DNA of 64,000 bases from Candidatus Hydrogenedens sp. (lineage in GTDB: Bacteria; Hydrogenedentota; Hydrogenedentia; Hydrogenedentales; Hydrogenedentaceae): assembly GCA_035361075.1 (NCBI GenBank), contig DAOSBX010000014.1, positions 14,101 through 78,100 of the forward strand, read 5' to 3'. The translations under genes were made by a program, and so were the position numbers. Each line of letters starts with the position of its first letter. The first letter of the stretch is position 1. The notes under the pieces are model-generated. The model made no database searches and was not told the origin of the DNA. It worked only from the letters and a program-made list of their open reading frames with translations. This document shows, piece after piece, positions 35,743 through 44,400 of this stretch.

Positions 35743-37833
35743 TTATTTATACATATCTTTATTGGCGATGGTTTGCCATAGATTGCGGTTATAGAGAAAT
35801 GGGATGTAAACACCACCAATAACAGGTCGGGCACGGAATCCAACGCATTTACCTGTTTTTGTGTCGTACCAATCTGTTAATGGGATACGGTCAGGGGTTT
35901 CATTCATAAAACGATAAAATGGCAGGTATAGCGATAAAAAATCATCTTTGTCTTGTGTTAATGTTGCACACCATATTAACCAATCTGTTTTTGTATAGTC
36001 TTTACGACAATCCAGAGGTAGCCCATATTGATTTTGTTTTGTTTTGTAATATTCCATCTCCATCTTTTTTATTTCTGTTGGAAACAAATTAAGTTCCAGA
36101 ATGGCATCCCATACAAGGTTGTATTTCATACTCCATGTGTCACTTTTGTCGAAAGTAAGTCGAAAATGGTCATTATCTTTTGCACGTTCAATCCAATCTT
36201 GTGCCATCTTTTTTGCTAATTGCTCCCAATCTTGGGCAGTTGCAAGGTGCCGTTGTTGACACATTTTTGCGAAGGCACCTATAGCAACTATTGCTTTTAG
36301 CGACAAGTTAGTATTATGTGCAAGATGTCCCGCAAAATCATCGGTACATAGTTGATTTTCAGGATCTCCACCGTGGTTCTTCAGATAATTTGCCCACTGC
36401 TCAAGAAGTTCCCAATACTCTCGAGCGTAATCGATTTTGCCTGTAATTTCTGAGTATAAGGCGGTCATCAATATCATGTTTCCACATTCTTCTACAGGCA
36501 TTTGTCTTTCTAATATGAAAACATTCTTCTCTTTCCCGTAAACTTGACCGTTAGCTTTTGGATAAGTTCCAACATCATGGGGTGCAAAATCAAATGTCCA
36601 TTCGGGTGTTTGGGCAAATCTGAAAACAGGTTCAAGCATACCACGCAGTAAAGATGGGGTAAATAAAGCAAAGAAAGGTGATGCAGGATAGGAGACATCT
36701 ACCGTAGCAATACAGCCGTTAGAAAAGCATTCTTTATGAAAAAACCATGGGGTATTATCTTTCCCAACAACTACTTTTCCACTCCCCAAAACGTGCCTAT
36801 ACGTTAAGCCTACCAATAATGCATATTCAGGACTTACTTGTTTGGCAGATTCGTTTATTAAAAAGGAATCCCATTCTTCACACTTCTGTTTTAAGGTGGG
36901 GAATTCTTTGTAAGCTTCATCTAACAGTTGAGCAAAGTTATCACCAAATTCTTTCCAACACCAAGGTCTAAGTCTTTCATGCATAAACTCGATAGAATAA
37001 ATGTCATCATAACCAACCACTATGTATCTCGATTCTTTGGCTTGTGGTGATATATCTATTGGTATAGACACTGCCAATGCTACAGGATTTTCGCCCACTT
37101 CCTGGGGTGCAGTATTGCTATCTTTTTCTGGCAGTAATGTAGATTGTGTCCATGTATTTATTATGGATTTTCGCTCGCCAATGGATGTTTTTATTTTCTG
37201 GTTTGTAGAAGATGTTAGATATAGATAACCCCAGTCTATTCTCCTGTTATCCCCTGCTTTTTCAAGAATAGGCTGGTCAACGGTGCCTGCTTTCAGTAAT
37301 GTTAAACCTTGCGGTGATGTTTGTCTTTCACATTGGACTGTCTGCTGTTCAGTGTCTACACACCAATCTGTACCTATGTCAAAGTAAACCACTGCTTTAT
37401 GAGCATTGCCATCTATTGATGATAATTCAAATTCAACATAAGAAATAGGAGCAGTTAGCCAACGAAAATTTTCAGCGAGCATAGGTGTAATAAATGTTAA
37501 CTTAAAAGCAACACCAGCCCCTTCATATTGGTAAATTGTTCTGGTTGGATATACCTGACATGACTTTGTTTGAATTGCTTCACCTCCTACCTCTGGAGGA
37601 CCTATAAAACGATATAGTTTTCCATCCACTATAAGAAGTCCAACCATGGTTCTGGTTTTGCCTGTCCAGTGGTTACTCCATTGCTCAGTTAAGGTATCAG
37701 AGAAACTCCAAATGCTTGTATATGGGTCATGGACAACTAAAGGTATTGCAGGTGGACGAAAATTAGGAGGAAGTTCTGTTGCTTGAAGCATAAAATAGCC
37801 TGTTATGTTTAGTATCATAAAGGTCATTAGCAT
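35743..37833 (-). CDS. GtaA-like secreted protein (DUF4964/DUF5127/DUF4965/DUF1793)
   Basis: 696 residues with a signal peptide. The block 'RPPAIPLVVHDPYTSIWSFS' followed by 'TRTMVGLLIVDGKLYRFIG' opens the DUF4964/DUF5127 region, and the C-terminal half ('VSPEYALLVGLTYRHVLGSG', 'EWTFDFAPHDVGTYPKANGQ', 'RQMPVEECGNMILM') is the (alpha/alpha)6-barrel of GtaA-like proteins. Fungal members are called glutaminase A; bacterial members are often glycoside-hydrolase-like and poorly characterised. It is secreted and converges with the VCBS gene (12-base gap). Substrate unknown; the glutaminase name should not be taken as function. Confidence 0.85.
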   Translation of the reverse strand: MLMTFMILNITGYFMLQATELPPNFRPPAIPLVVHDPYTSIWSFSDTLTEQWSNHWTGKTRTMVGLLIVDGKLYRFIGPPEVGGEAIQTKSCQVYPTRTIYQYEGAGVAFKLTFITPMLAENFRWLTAPISYVEFELSSIDGNAHKAVVYFDIGTDWCVDTEQQTVQCERQTSPQGLTLLKAGTVDQPILEKAGDNRRIDWGYLYLTSSTNQKIKTSIGERKSIINTWTQSTLLPEKDSNTAPQEVGENPVALAVSIPIDISPQAKESRYIVVGYDDIYSIEFMHERLRPWCWKEFGDNFAQLLDEAYKEFPTLKQKCEEWDSFLINESAKQVSPEYALLVGLTYRHVLGSGKVVVGKDNTPWFFHKECFSNGCIATVDVSYPASPFFALFTPSLLRGMLEPVFRFAQTPEWTFDFAPHDVGTYPKANGQVYGKEKNVFILERQMPVEECGNMILMTALYSEITGKIDYAREYWELLEQWANYLKNHGGDPENQLCTDDFAGHLAHNTNLSLKAIVAIGAFAKMCQQRHLATAQDWEQLAKKMAQDWIERAKDNDHFRLTFDKSDTWSMKYNLVWDAILELNLFPTEIKKMEMEYYKTKQNQYGLPLDCRKDYTKTDWLIWCATLTQDKDDFLSLYLPFYRFMNETPDRIPLTDWYDTKTGKCVGFRARPVIGGVYIPFLYNRNLWQTIANKDMYK

Positions 37834-37932
37834 AGTTCTACCCTTTCTATAAAATTGTTTTTTAAAAACAGTGTTACCTAAACAATGATATATCCGCTTT
37901 TAAGCAGTGGTGAAAACAAATTTTCTTGGTGG

Positions 37933-40203
37933 TTACTTTTTCTTTATATACATACCACTCATGATAGATAACAACATCCCTATAATTATGAAGTCAAAGA
38001 TGTACTTCCAGAAGTTTGTAAAGGATTTTCCTTTGAATAAGTCACATCCACATTTTGCATTCTCTGCTTCCTTAGTTCCTTCACCTTCGGTTGTTCCTTC
38101 TGTAGTTCCCGCTCCTTCTTTTTTGCCTTCGGTAGAGCCTTCTACACCCCCCTCTTTGGTTCCTTCGCCTTCTTTTTTACCTTCAGTAGAGCCTTCTATG
38201 GTTCCTTCTCCCTCATTTCCTGAGGAGCCTTCCTCGGCACCCTCTGTAATTCCCTCGCCTTCAATTTCACAGTTGTCGATTCCTTCCAGTTCTCCTTCAA
38301 ATTCACCTTGCCAACGTAGAACTGGATATTCAGTACCTTGTTTTATGTACCATATTTCATTGAAATCCCAGTCTTTGTATGTAATACTACATTTCATCTC
38401 TTTTGTTGTGCAAGGTTGAGCCCCGTCTGAATTTTCCTGTTTAGACACCTCAGTGTCCCAATAGGAGTATATAATAATACCTTTATCGTTATATCCACAG
38501 AAACCACCTGCATAAATTGGTGACATTGAATTGGTTGCTGTAACAATACCGATAGAATAGCAATTGTTTATATCTCCACTATTTACTCCTGCGAAACCAC
38601 CTAAAAAATTATACGCTGTAACATTCCCTTTAGCGTAACAATTCAATATTTTTTTATCATTTAATCCTACAAAACCACCGACGTATTCTGAACCGTTTTT
38701 GTCTAAGGTTGCAATGGAGTAGCTTTCTGAAACGGTTCCATTACTATTCCATCCTAAAAGTCCTCCAGATACGAAATCACCTTTTACTAAACCAGTGGAG
38801 TCGCAAACGGTTATACTTGCTCGTTCATTTTTACCAATAACACCGCCGACAGTATCGTAGCCCTCTACAGTTCCTGTGTAGCTACAAACAGCCACAGTTC
38901 CTCTTGAAATTAAACCAACAATACCGCCAACATACGTATTACCTATAACAGTATTATCAGAGGTCTTCCCAGAAACAGTGCAGTTTTCGATAGAGCCATT
39001 GTCACTTTGTCCAACAATACTACCAACTTTCCAATTACCAACGATTTTACAATTCTCTAAATTTAAAAGAGATACTTTTCCACCTGATACCAATCTTCCT
39101 ATAAGCCCTACATAATCTTCACTTTTGCGGTTTATGTATAAGTTTGAAATTTTTTTGCCCTCTCCGTTTAGTTCGCCTCCAAATGGTATAATCGGTTGAA
39201 ATCCTTTGCCATTGTTCCATGTCTTAGTTGATGTTGCATCAATATCTTTTGTTAATTCATATATCCCAAACCATGGATATTCTAAACTTTCCCCAATTTT
39301 TTGAAGTTCATCAATTGTAGAAATATTCTTTTTAGGTGGAGTTGGGAATGAAACTTCTCCTAATGTTTTGATATAAGGATAGTTTGTATTAGTTTTTATA
39401 TCCCAAATATTCGTGAAGTCCCATTCCTCATACGTGTCTTTCTTTTTCATTTGTGCGGTGGTTTTTGATATTCCACCAGCAGAGTTTGTTATTCCTGCCA
39501 CTTCCCTGTCCCAGTAACAATAATTAATTTCCCCTCCGTTGTTTACTCCAGTAAACCCTCCATAAAGTGTTAATCCATAAAGTTTTCCCACAAAATAACA
39601 ATAAGATATTTCTCCGCCTTCATTTCTTCCTGTAAATCCACCGACCCAGGTGTTACCTTTAATATAGCCCATTGCAAAGGAGTTTTTTATAGTTCCTTCA
39701 TTTTGACCACTAAAAAGGCCTATCCCGTTTTGTCCTTCTCCCACACCTAATACATAACAATTTTGAATAGACCCTTTATTGTATCCAACAAGCACTGCAA
39801 CTCTATCTTTTCCCACAATAGTTGATTTGTCAACAGCCAGGTTATATACTTCCCCATCCTTTCCTATAACACCAAAAATTCCAACATTGTCAGTAGACGG
39901 TCGATTAATGTATACACCCATAATTTTGTGCAAGTTTCCGTCAAATTTCCCCGTAAAAGGCTTTTCTTCTGTCCCAATTGGTTCAAAACCCTTATCGTCA
40001 TTCCATGTTTGACTTCCAGTAAAATCCAAATCTACCTTTAAAATATATTCTGCGGACAGAGGATAATTAGCATCCTTCCCAATTTTTAAAAAATCGGATA
40101 CACTACTTATTTCAATAGGGATGGCATGCGAAGCATAGGTAATACATATTAATAAGCTTGCAAGAAGAAACATGTTAGTTTTTAAGTTCACAAATTTGGT
40201 CAT
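37933..40203 (-). CDS. Surface protein with GLUG repeats, Glu-Gly linker and Cys-Gly-Cys C-terminal sorting-like tail
   Basis: 756 residues. A signal peptide is followed by a beta-helix built of GLUG-motif repeats: many 'GGFTGxNxGGxIxxCY' style units, for example 'VGGVIGKNERASITVC' and 'LGGFAGVNSGDINNCYS'. Residues 640-715 are low complexity Glu/Gly/Thr ('EGEGTIEGSTEGKKEGEGT'). The end has a Cys-Gly-Cys at about 718-720, a membrane helix (731-753) and a Lys-Lys-Lys tail, the tripartite layout of Cys-containing CTERM signals such as MYXO-CTERM. It is likely a surface adhesin; the ligand and the processing enzyme are unknown. Confidence 0.85.
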   Translation of the reverse strand: MTKFVNLKTNMFLLASLLICITYASHAIPIEISSVSDFLKIGKDANYPLSAEYILKVDLDFTGSQTWNDDKGFEPIGTEEKPFTGKFDGNLHKIMGVYINRPSTDNVGIFGVIGKDGEVYNLAVDKSTIVGKDRVAVLVGYNKGSIQNCYVLGVGEGQNGIGLFSGQNEGTIKNSFAMGYIKGNTWVGGFTGRNEGGEISYCYFVGKLYGLTLYGGFTGVNNGGEINYCYWDREVAGITNSAGGISKTTAQMKKKDTYEEWDFTNIWDIKTNTNYPYIKTLGEVSFPTPPKKNISTIDELQKIGESLEYPWFGIYELTKDIDATSTKTWNNGKGFQPIIPFGGELNGEGKKISNLYINRKSEDYVGLIGRLVSGGKVSLLNLENCKIVGNWKVGSIVGQSDNGSIENCTVSGKTSDNTVIGNTYVGGIVGLISRGTVAVCSYTGTVEGYDTVGGVIGKNERASITVCDSTGLVKGDFVSGGLLGWNSNGTVSESYSIATLDKNGSEYVGGFVGLNDKKILNCYAKGNVTAYNFLGGFAGVNSGDINNCYSIGIVTATNSMSPIYAGGFCGYNDKGIIIYSYWDTEVSKQENSDGAQPCTTKEMKCSITYKDWDFNEIWYIKQGTEYPVLRWQGEFEGELEGIDNCEIEGEGITEGAEEGSSGNEGEGTIEGSTEGKKEGEGTKEGGVEGSTEGKKEGAGTTEGTTEGEGTKEAENAKCGCDLFKGKSFTNFWKYIFDFIIIGMLLSIMSGMYIKKK

Positions 40204-40314
40204 AATAAAATCCTCTATTTACAAACCAATAATGTTAATTTCTTTTAACAATATCCAATATTCACAGGATATATTTATTATCCGTTTTAATTATATATAA
40301 TTTCAAAAAAATAT

Positions 40315-40342
40315 TTGACAACTTTATTTTAATGAATATTAT
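40315..40342 (+). promoter_or_regulatory. Candidate sigma-70 promoter of the ABC ATPase gene
   Basis: A perfect -35 TTGACA (40315-40320), 16-base spacer and -10 TATTAT (40337-40342; TATAGT at 40340 is an alternative). It lies 54 bases before the ATG. Confidence 0.55.
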
Positions 40343-40395
40343 AGTACTAAAATTTTAATTGTGTATAATAATAGCAAAATCATAAGTAAATTTCT

Positions 40396-41406
40396 ATGGA
40401 AGTAAAAACTGTTACCAATCAAAAAATCCTGCTATCAGTAAAAGATTTAACGGTTACCCTTCGAACACGGTATGGTAATATCTATCCTGTCCAAAAAATA
40501 AGTTGTAGTATCAAGGAAGGAGAAATAATAGGAATTGTTGGCGAATCAGGTTCTGGGAAAAGTGTGTTTGCGTTATCATTAGGTAGGCTTTTACCAGAAG
40601 AAATTACCCAGATTGAGGCGGAAGAACTGCGGTTTCTAAATTATGATTTGTTAAATGTGTCTGAACGGGATTGGCGAAAGATACGAGGGCATTTTATTAG
40701 TTATGTATTTCAAGATTCGCTTGTATCATTAAATCCTCATTTGACCATTGGTTATCAGATCGTTGAGCCTCTGTATATCCATTTTAATTATAGAGAAGAT
40801 ATGGCACGGCAGGAGGCAGTAAAGATATTAAAATCTGTCCAAATACCTGACCCTGAACTTCGACTTAGTATGTTTCCACATGAACTTTCTGGGGGTATGA
40901 GACAACGAGTTGCAATTGCTATGGCATTAATTACAAAGCCAAAGTTACTAATTGCCGATGAACCGACCACTGCATTAGATGCGACTTTGCAAATTCAGGT
41001 TTTGAATTTGTTTAGAAAATTACATCGAGATAATCCTTTTACAATGATAATCATCACTCATGACCTCAGTCTTGTTGCTGGACTTTGTAGTCATGTGTGG
41101 ATTATGTATGCAGGCAAAATTTTGGAACAATCAACGATAACTCAAATTTTTCGTAATCCCGCTCATCCCTATACCTTTGCCCTTCTTTCTCTCAAACGTA
41201 ATATGGGCTCAAGGAGAAGATTGGAAAGTTTGCCTGGAACTCCCCCAGACCTGAAATCTTTTTCAAAATGTTGTCCTTTTGTGGAGCGTTGTCCCAATGC
41301 TGTAAGTGAATGTCTTGAGAAAGATGATGAACTTACTGAGATTGCCCCTCAGCATTTTACATCCTGCTGGCGTGTTATAGAAGGAGAAATAAATCTACGT
41401 TTGTAA
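40396..41406 (+). CDS. Peptide/oligopeptide-type ABC transporter ATP-binding protein, DppD/OppD-like
   Basis: 336 residues. Walker A 'GESGSGKS' (49-56), the signature 'LSGGMRQR' (164-171) and Walker B 'LLIADEP' (184-190) with 'TTALDATLQIQ' are complete. The end 'KCCPFVERCPNAVSECLEKD' (about 295-315) is the oligopeptide transporter C-terminal extension with cysteines for a possible Fe-S cluster. The ATPase powers oligopeptide or nickel import, yet no permease, binding protein or DppF partner is encoded nearby; the next gene is ndk. It could serve a distant permease operon. Confidence 0.92.
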   Translation: MEVKTVTNQKILLSVKDLTVTLRTRYGNIYPVQKISCSIKEGEIIGIVGESGSGKSVFALSLGRLLPEEITQIEAEELRFLNYDLLNVSERDWRKIRGHFISYVFQDSLVSLNPHLTIGYQIVEPLYIHFNYREDMARQEAVKILKSVQIPDPELRLSMFPHELSGGMRQRVAIAMALITKPKLLIADEPTTALDATLQIQVLNLFRKLHRDNPFTMIIITHDLSLVAGLCSHVWIMYAGKILEQSTITQIFRNPAHPYTFALLSLKRNMGSRRRLESLPGTPPDLKSFSKCCPFVERCPNAVSECLEKDDELTEIAPQHFTSCWRVIEGEINLRL

Positions 41407-41425
41407 TTGTCAGTGTCTAACATGG

Positions 41426-41455
41426 TTGCAGGAAAAAAGGAGGATGTATTATAAT
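41426..41455 (+). promoter_or_regulatory. Candidate promoter of ndk
   Basis: TTGCAG (41426-41431), an 18-base spacer and a perfect TATAAT (41450-41455), 45 bases before the ndk start. Confidence 0.4.
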
Positions 41456-41499
41456 TAATGCCTGATTAAATAAATCCCATCCAAGGAGAATTCCCCTGA

Positions 41500-41958
41500 A
41501 TGTCAATACAGCGTACTTTTGTCATGATAAAACCAGATGGTGTTGCCCGGCGGTTAATTGGCGAATGTATACAACGTTTTGAAAGACGTGGACTTAAATT
41601 AGTCGCTATAAAGATGCAGATTTTAACCCGTGAAAAGGCAGAAGAACACTATCAAGAGCATAAAGGCAAGGAATTCTACGAAAGCTTGATAAGCTTTATC
41701 ACCTCAGGACCGACAGTCCAGATGGTTTGGGAAGGTGAAGATGCTATAAATCAGGTTCGGAACATGATTGGTAATACCAATCCATTAAAATCGGAGCCAG
41801 GGACTATCCGTGGAGATTTTGCATTGATAACGCAAATGAATATTGTGCACGCATCAGATAAGACGGAATCCGCAGAGCGAGAGATAGCACTTTATTTCTC
41901 AACTGGAGATATATTACAATATAAGACAGATGATGAACATTGGCTAACGAGCAAATAA
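41500..41958 (+). CDS. ndk: Nucleoside diphosphate kinase
   Basis: 152 residues with the phosphorylated His117 in 'NIVHASDKTESAEREI', the N-terminal 'RTFVMIKPDGVARRLIG' and 'NPLKSEPGTIRGDFA'. It balances NTP and dNTP pools by phosphate transfer from ATP. AAGGAG lies at 41482-41487. The 30-residue ribosomal-protein-like gene starts 43 bases downstream, probably in the same transcript. Confidence 0.97.
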   Translation: MSIQRTFVMIKPDGVARRLIGECIQRFERRGLKLVAIKMQILTREKAEEHYQEHKGKEFYESLISFITSGPTVQMVWEGEDAINQVRNMIGNTNPLKSEPGTIRGDFALITQMNIVHASDKTESAEREIALYFSTGDILQYKTDDEHWLTSK

Positions 41959-42001
41959 TTAGGTTTCAGAATAAAACAAAATAACATAAAGGAGAATATT
42001 C

Positions 42002-42094
42002 GTGGCTGGTGGAAGAAAAATTCGCAAAGCTAAAATTAACAAACATAAACGTAAGAAGAAGAGACGCTTAAATCGTCATAAAAATAAAAAGTAA
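42002..42094 (+). CDS. 30-residue basic protein, bS22/mS38 (AURKAIP1/COX24)-like
   Basis: A GTG-start gene of 31 codons including the TAA stop, with AAGGAG at 41989-41994, 7 bases before the start. The product is almost entirely basic: 'KIRKAKINKHKRKKKRRLNR' in the middle, 14 Lys and 6 Arg in total. The pattern 'KxxKHKRKKxRRxxRxK' resembles the AURKAIP1/COX24 domain, shared by mitochondrial ribosomal protein mS38 and the small bacterial ribosomal protein bS22. A role at the decoding region of the small subunit is inferred from that likeness. Too short for ordinary gene finders. Confidence 0.72.
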   Translation: MAGGRKIRKAKINKHKRKKKRRLNRHKNKK

Positions 42095-42106
42095 TTAAAG
42101 GCTTGT

Positions 42107-42140
42107 TGTTTCAGGGAAGGGATATTCCTTTCCTGAAACA
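42107..42140 (+). terminator. Strong hairpin, possible terminator or attenuator
   Basis: A 14-bp stem with one G-T pair (42107-42120 with 42127-42140) around a 6-base loop follows the small basic gene. The T tract is poor (GTACTTTT), so termination may be partial before the DUF1844 gene. Confidence 0.55.
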
Positions 42141-42183
42141 GTACTTTTAAATGAGCCTCAACCATTCAGAAGGGAGAATTATT

Positions 42184-42633
42184 GTGAGCGACGAAGAGAA
42201 GAAAATTATTATTGATGAAGATTGGAAAACAAAAGTCCAAAAAGAAAAAGAAGAACTTCAGAAAAAGTTAGAACAAGAAAAGGCTCAGAAACAAGACACA
42301 ACCGCTGGTGGAGTTAACGAAGGTGATGAGGCTCTTACCCCGTCCTTCGAAACAATTGTGGGTATTCTTACTACAGATGCGATGTTGGCATTAGGTGTTA
42401 TTGCTCCTCAAGGGTCTCAACAGGTTATTATTGATTTGGAACAGGCTCAATTCTTTATTGACCTGCTTATGATTCTGCGTGACAAAACAAAGGGAAATCT
42501 ATCTCCTCAGGAAGAAGGTATTCTTAACAATTCCATCGCTCAATTACAGGAGATTTTCCTTGTTCGCAATCAGCAATACCATGAAGCCCAACTGAGGCAA
42601 GCAGGTATAAAACCTAATCCACAACAACCATAA
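42184..42633 (+). CDS. DUF1844 family protein
   Basis: 149 residues from the GTG at 42184, chosen because AAGGGAG (42170-42176) is 7 bases upstream, whereas the in-frame ATG at 42151 has no ribosome binding site and lies close to the hairpin. The N-terminus 'SDEEKKIIIDEDWKTKVQKE' and core 'SFETIVGILTTDAMLALGVI', then 'IDLEQAQFFIDLLMILRDKT' and 'LSPQEEGILNNSIAQLQ', match DUF1844, a conserved small cytoplasmic protein of unknown function. A Glu/Lys-rich linker precedes the domain. Confidence 0.88.
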   Translation: MSDEEKKIIIDEDWKTKVQKEKEELQKKLEQEKAQKQDTTAGGVNEGDEALTPSFETIVGILTTDAMLALGVIAPQGSQQVIIDLEQAQFFIDLLMILRDKTKGNLSPQEEGILNNSIAQLQEIFLVRNQQYHEAQLRQAGIKPNPQQP

Positions 42634-42915
42634 AAATCCAATTAATAGTTATTTCTCAAATTCTTTGTGCCTTGTTTTATAGTAGGTTGTTCTTTACCAA
42701 TCAACAATAAAACCTTCTTATTCCGAATAGGGTTCTTTGCATATAAAATATTTTTTAGGGTACAAAAAGTAAAGTAACATACGTTTTCAAAGTGCCAGCG
42801 GGTTATTTTGTAAAAATTGTTTCTGTTATTTATTATTAATAAATTTCGTTTTATTAATATATTCGTAGTAAGATTGTAATTAGAAAATATTAAAAAATCT
42901 ATTAGGAGACGACTT

Positions 42916-44361
42916 ATGAAACAGAAACATTTTGTCAAATTATGTGTGTTGGCTGTGTTTTTTTTAATGTCAGTTACACAGGCTCAGGATGCAAACTTAA
43001 ATGTAAAAATATCCGAAGTAAAGCAATCAGAGACAACCCTTCAAGACCAGACGGATGTGGCTGTTACAATATATAACAATGACCGTGCTTTGGTACGCGA
43101 GAAGCGAAAGGTTAAGTTACCAGAAGGGGAGAGTTATTTGAAATTTATGGGTGTGCCAGAGCGAATCATTCCCGAAACGGTTAGTATGAAGTCTTTAACA
43201 AAAGCAGGAAGTCTTCGTATTCTCGAACAAAATTATGAATATGATTTGATTAGCCCATCCAAATTAATGGAGAAGTATGTAGGTAAAGAGGTTAAGTTGG
43301 TGAATAAAAACAAAGATATGGATTTTTATGAAGTTACCGCAAAACTGTTAAGTGTGAATGAATCACCTGTATTTCAGGTAGAAAATCAGATTTACTTAGG
43401 ACATCCAGGGAATGTCGTACTGCCCGAACTTCCAACAGAACTGATTGCGAAGCCCACCTTAGTGTGGATGTTAGATAACGACCTTGAAGACCAGGAATTA
43501 GAAGCTACTTATTTAACCTCAGGTATCTCATGGAAGGCCGATTATGTACTTGTTTATGATGAACCTAAAAGTCAGATGGATTTAGAAGGCTGGATAACGC
43601 TAAACAATAATTCCGGGGCTACTTATCAAAACGCAAAACTAAAATTGGTAGCAGGAGAAGTAAATATTGTTCCTGTCCAGGCGCCCGCTCCTGTGATGGA
43701 CCGTATAATGGTAGGTGCGGCAAAGTCTATGGAGGTTCGTGAGGAATCGTTTGCAGAATATCACCTCTATACTGTACCCCGAAGGACAACAATTAAACAA
43801 AATCAATCAAAGCAGGTAAGTCTGTTATCTGCCAATGGTGTCAAGGCAAATAAAATTTACGAATATCGTGGCAATACTGCGTTCTATAACAGTCAAATCA
43901 ACCCTATACGAAATGAAAATATTGATGCTTTTTTACTCTTTAAGAACACAGAAAATAATCAATTAGGTTTTCCCTTACCCGAAGGGATTATCCGGGTATA
44001 TCAAGAAGATAGCGAAGGAATGTTACAGTTTGCAGGTGAAGACCGTATTAAGCATACACCCAAAGATGAGGAAGTACGGTTACGGTTAGGGAAAGCGTTT
44101 GATATAATTGGAGAAAGAACCCAGACAGATTTTCAGAAATTAGGTCCTAATGTTGTAGAATGTGAATTTGAAATTACTATAAGAAATCACAAGAAAAATG
44201 ATATTACAGTAGATATTGTGGAGCCGATGATGGGCGATTGGCAAATAGTCAAGTCCTCTATGGATTATGAGAAGAAAGATGCTTTTACTATTATTTTCCA
44301 TTTGCCAGTAAAAACAGAAGGTTCCGAAAAAGTCTCTTATAGGGTTCGGATTCGCTTCTAA
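42916..44361 (+). CDS. Secreted DUF4139 domain protein
   Basis: 481 residues with a signal peptide (MKQK, hydrophobic core, cleavage near 'TQAQ'). 'DVAVTIYNNDRALVREKRKV' begins the typical N-terminal part, and 'ATYLTSGISWKADYVLVYDE' with 'LEGWITLNNNSGATYQNAKL' defines DUF4139. The family forms beta-sandwich and mucin-like exported proteins of unknown function. The gene begins a plus-strand run through nnrE, thpR and yggT. The 282 bases before it are AT-rich with no clear motif. Confidence 0.87.
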   Translation: MKQKHFVKLCVLAVFFLMSVTQAQDANLNVKISEVKQSETTLQDQTDVAVTIYNNDRALVREKRKVKLPEGESYLKFMGVPERIIPETVSMKSLTKAGSLRILEQNYEYDLISPSKLMEKYVGKEVKLVNKNKDMDFYEVTAKLLSVNESPVFQVENQIYLGHPGNVVLPELPTELIAKPTLVWMLDNDLEDQELEATYLTSGISWKADYVLVYDEPKSQMDLEGWITLNNNSGATYQNAKLKLVAGEVNIVPVQAPAPVMDRIMVGAAKSMEVREESFAEYHLYTVPRRTTIKQNQSKQVSLLSANGVKANKIYEYRGNTAFYNSQINPIRNENIDAFLLFKNTENNQLGFPLPEGIIRVYQEDSEGMLQFAGEDRIKHTPKDEEVRLRLGKAFDIIGERTQTDFQKLGPNVVECEFEITIRNHKKNDITVDIVEPMMGDWQIVKSSMDYEKKDAFTIIFHLPVKTEGSEKVSYRVRIRF

Positions 44362-44400
44362 TAAACATAATATTATGGCTATGGAGGTATAACTGTATCA

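Noticed and set aside
37907..38419. Plus-strand open frame with repeated PSxxPS units opposite the GLUG protein's EGE linker
   Set aside because: Same composition artefact; the minus-strand gene has a signal peptide, domain repeats and a membrane tail.
42642..42938. Minus-strand open frame in the gap before the DUF4139 gene
   Set aside because: Its product has no recognisable domain, its start lies inside the plus-strand gene's start region and no ribosome binding site is visible.
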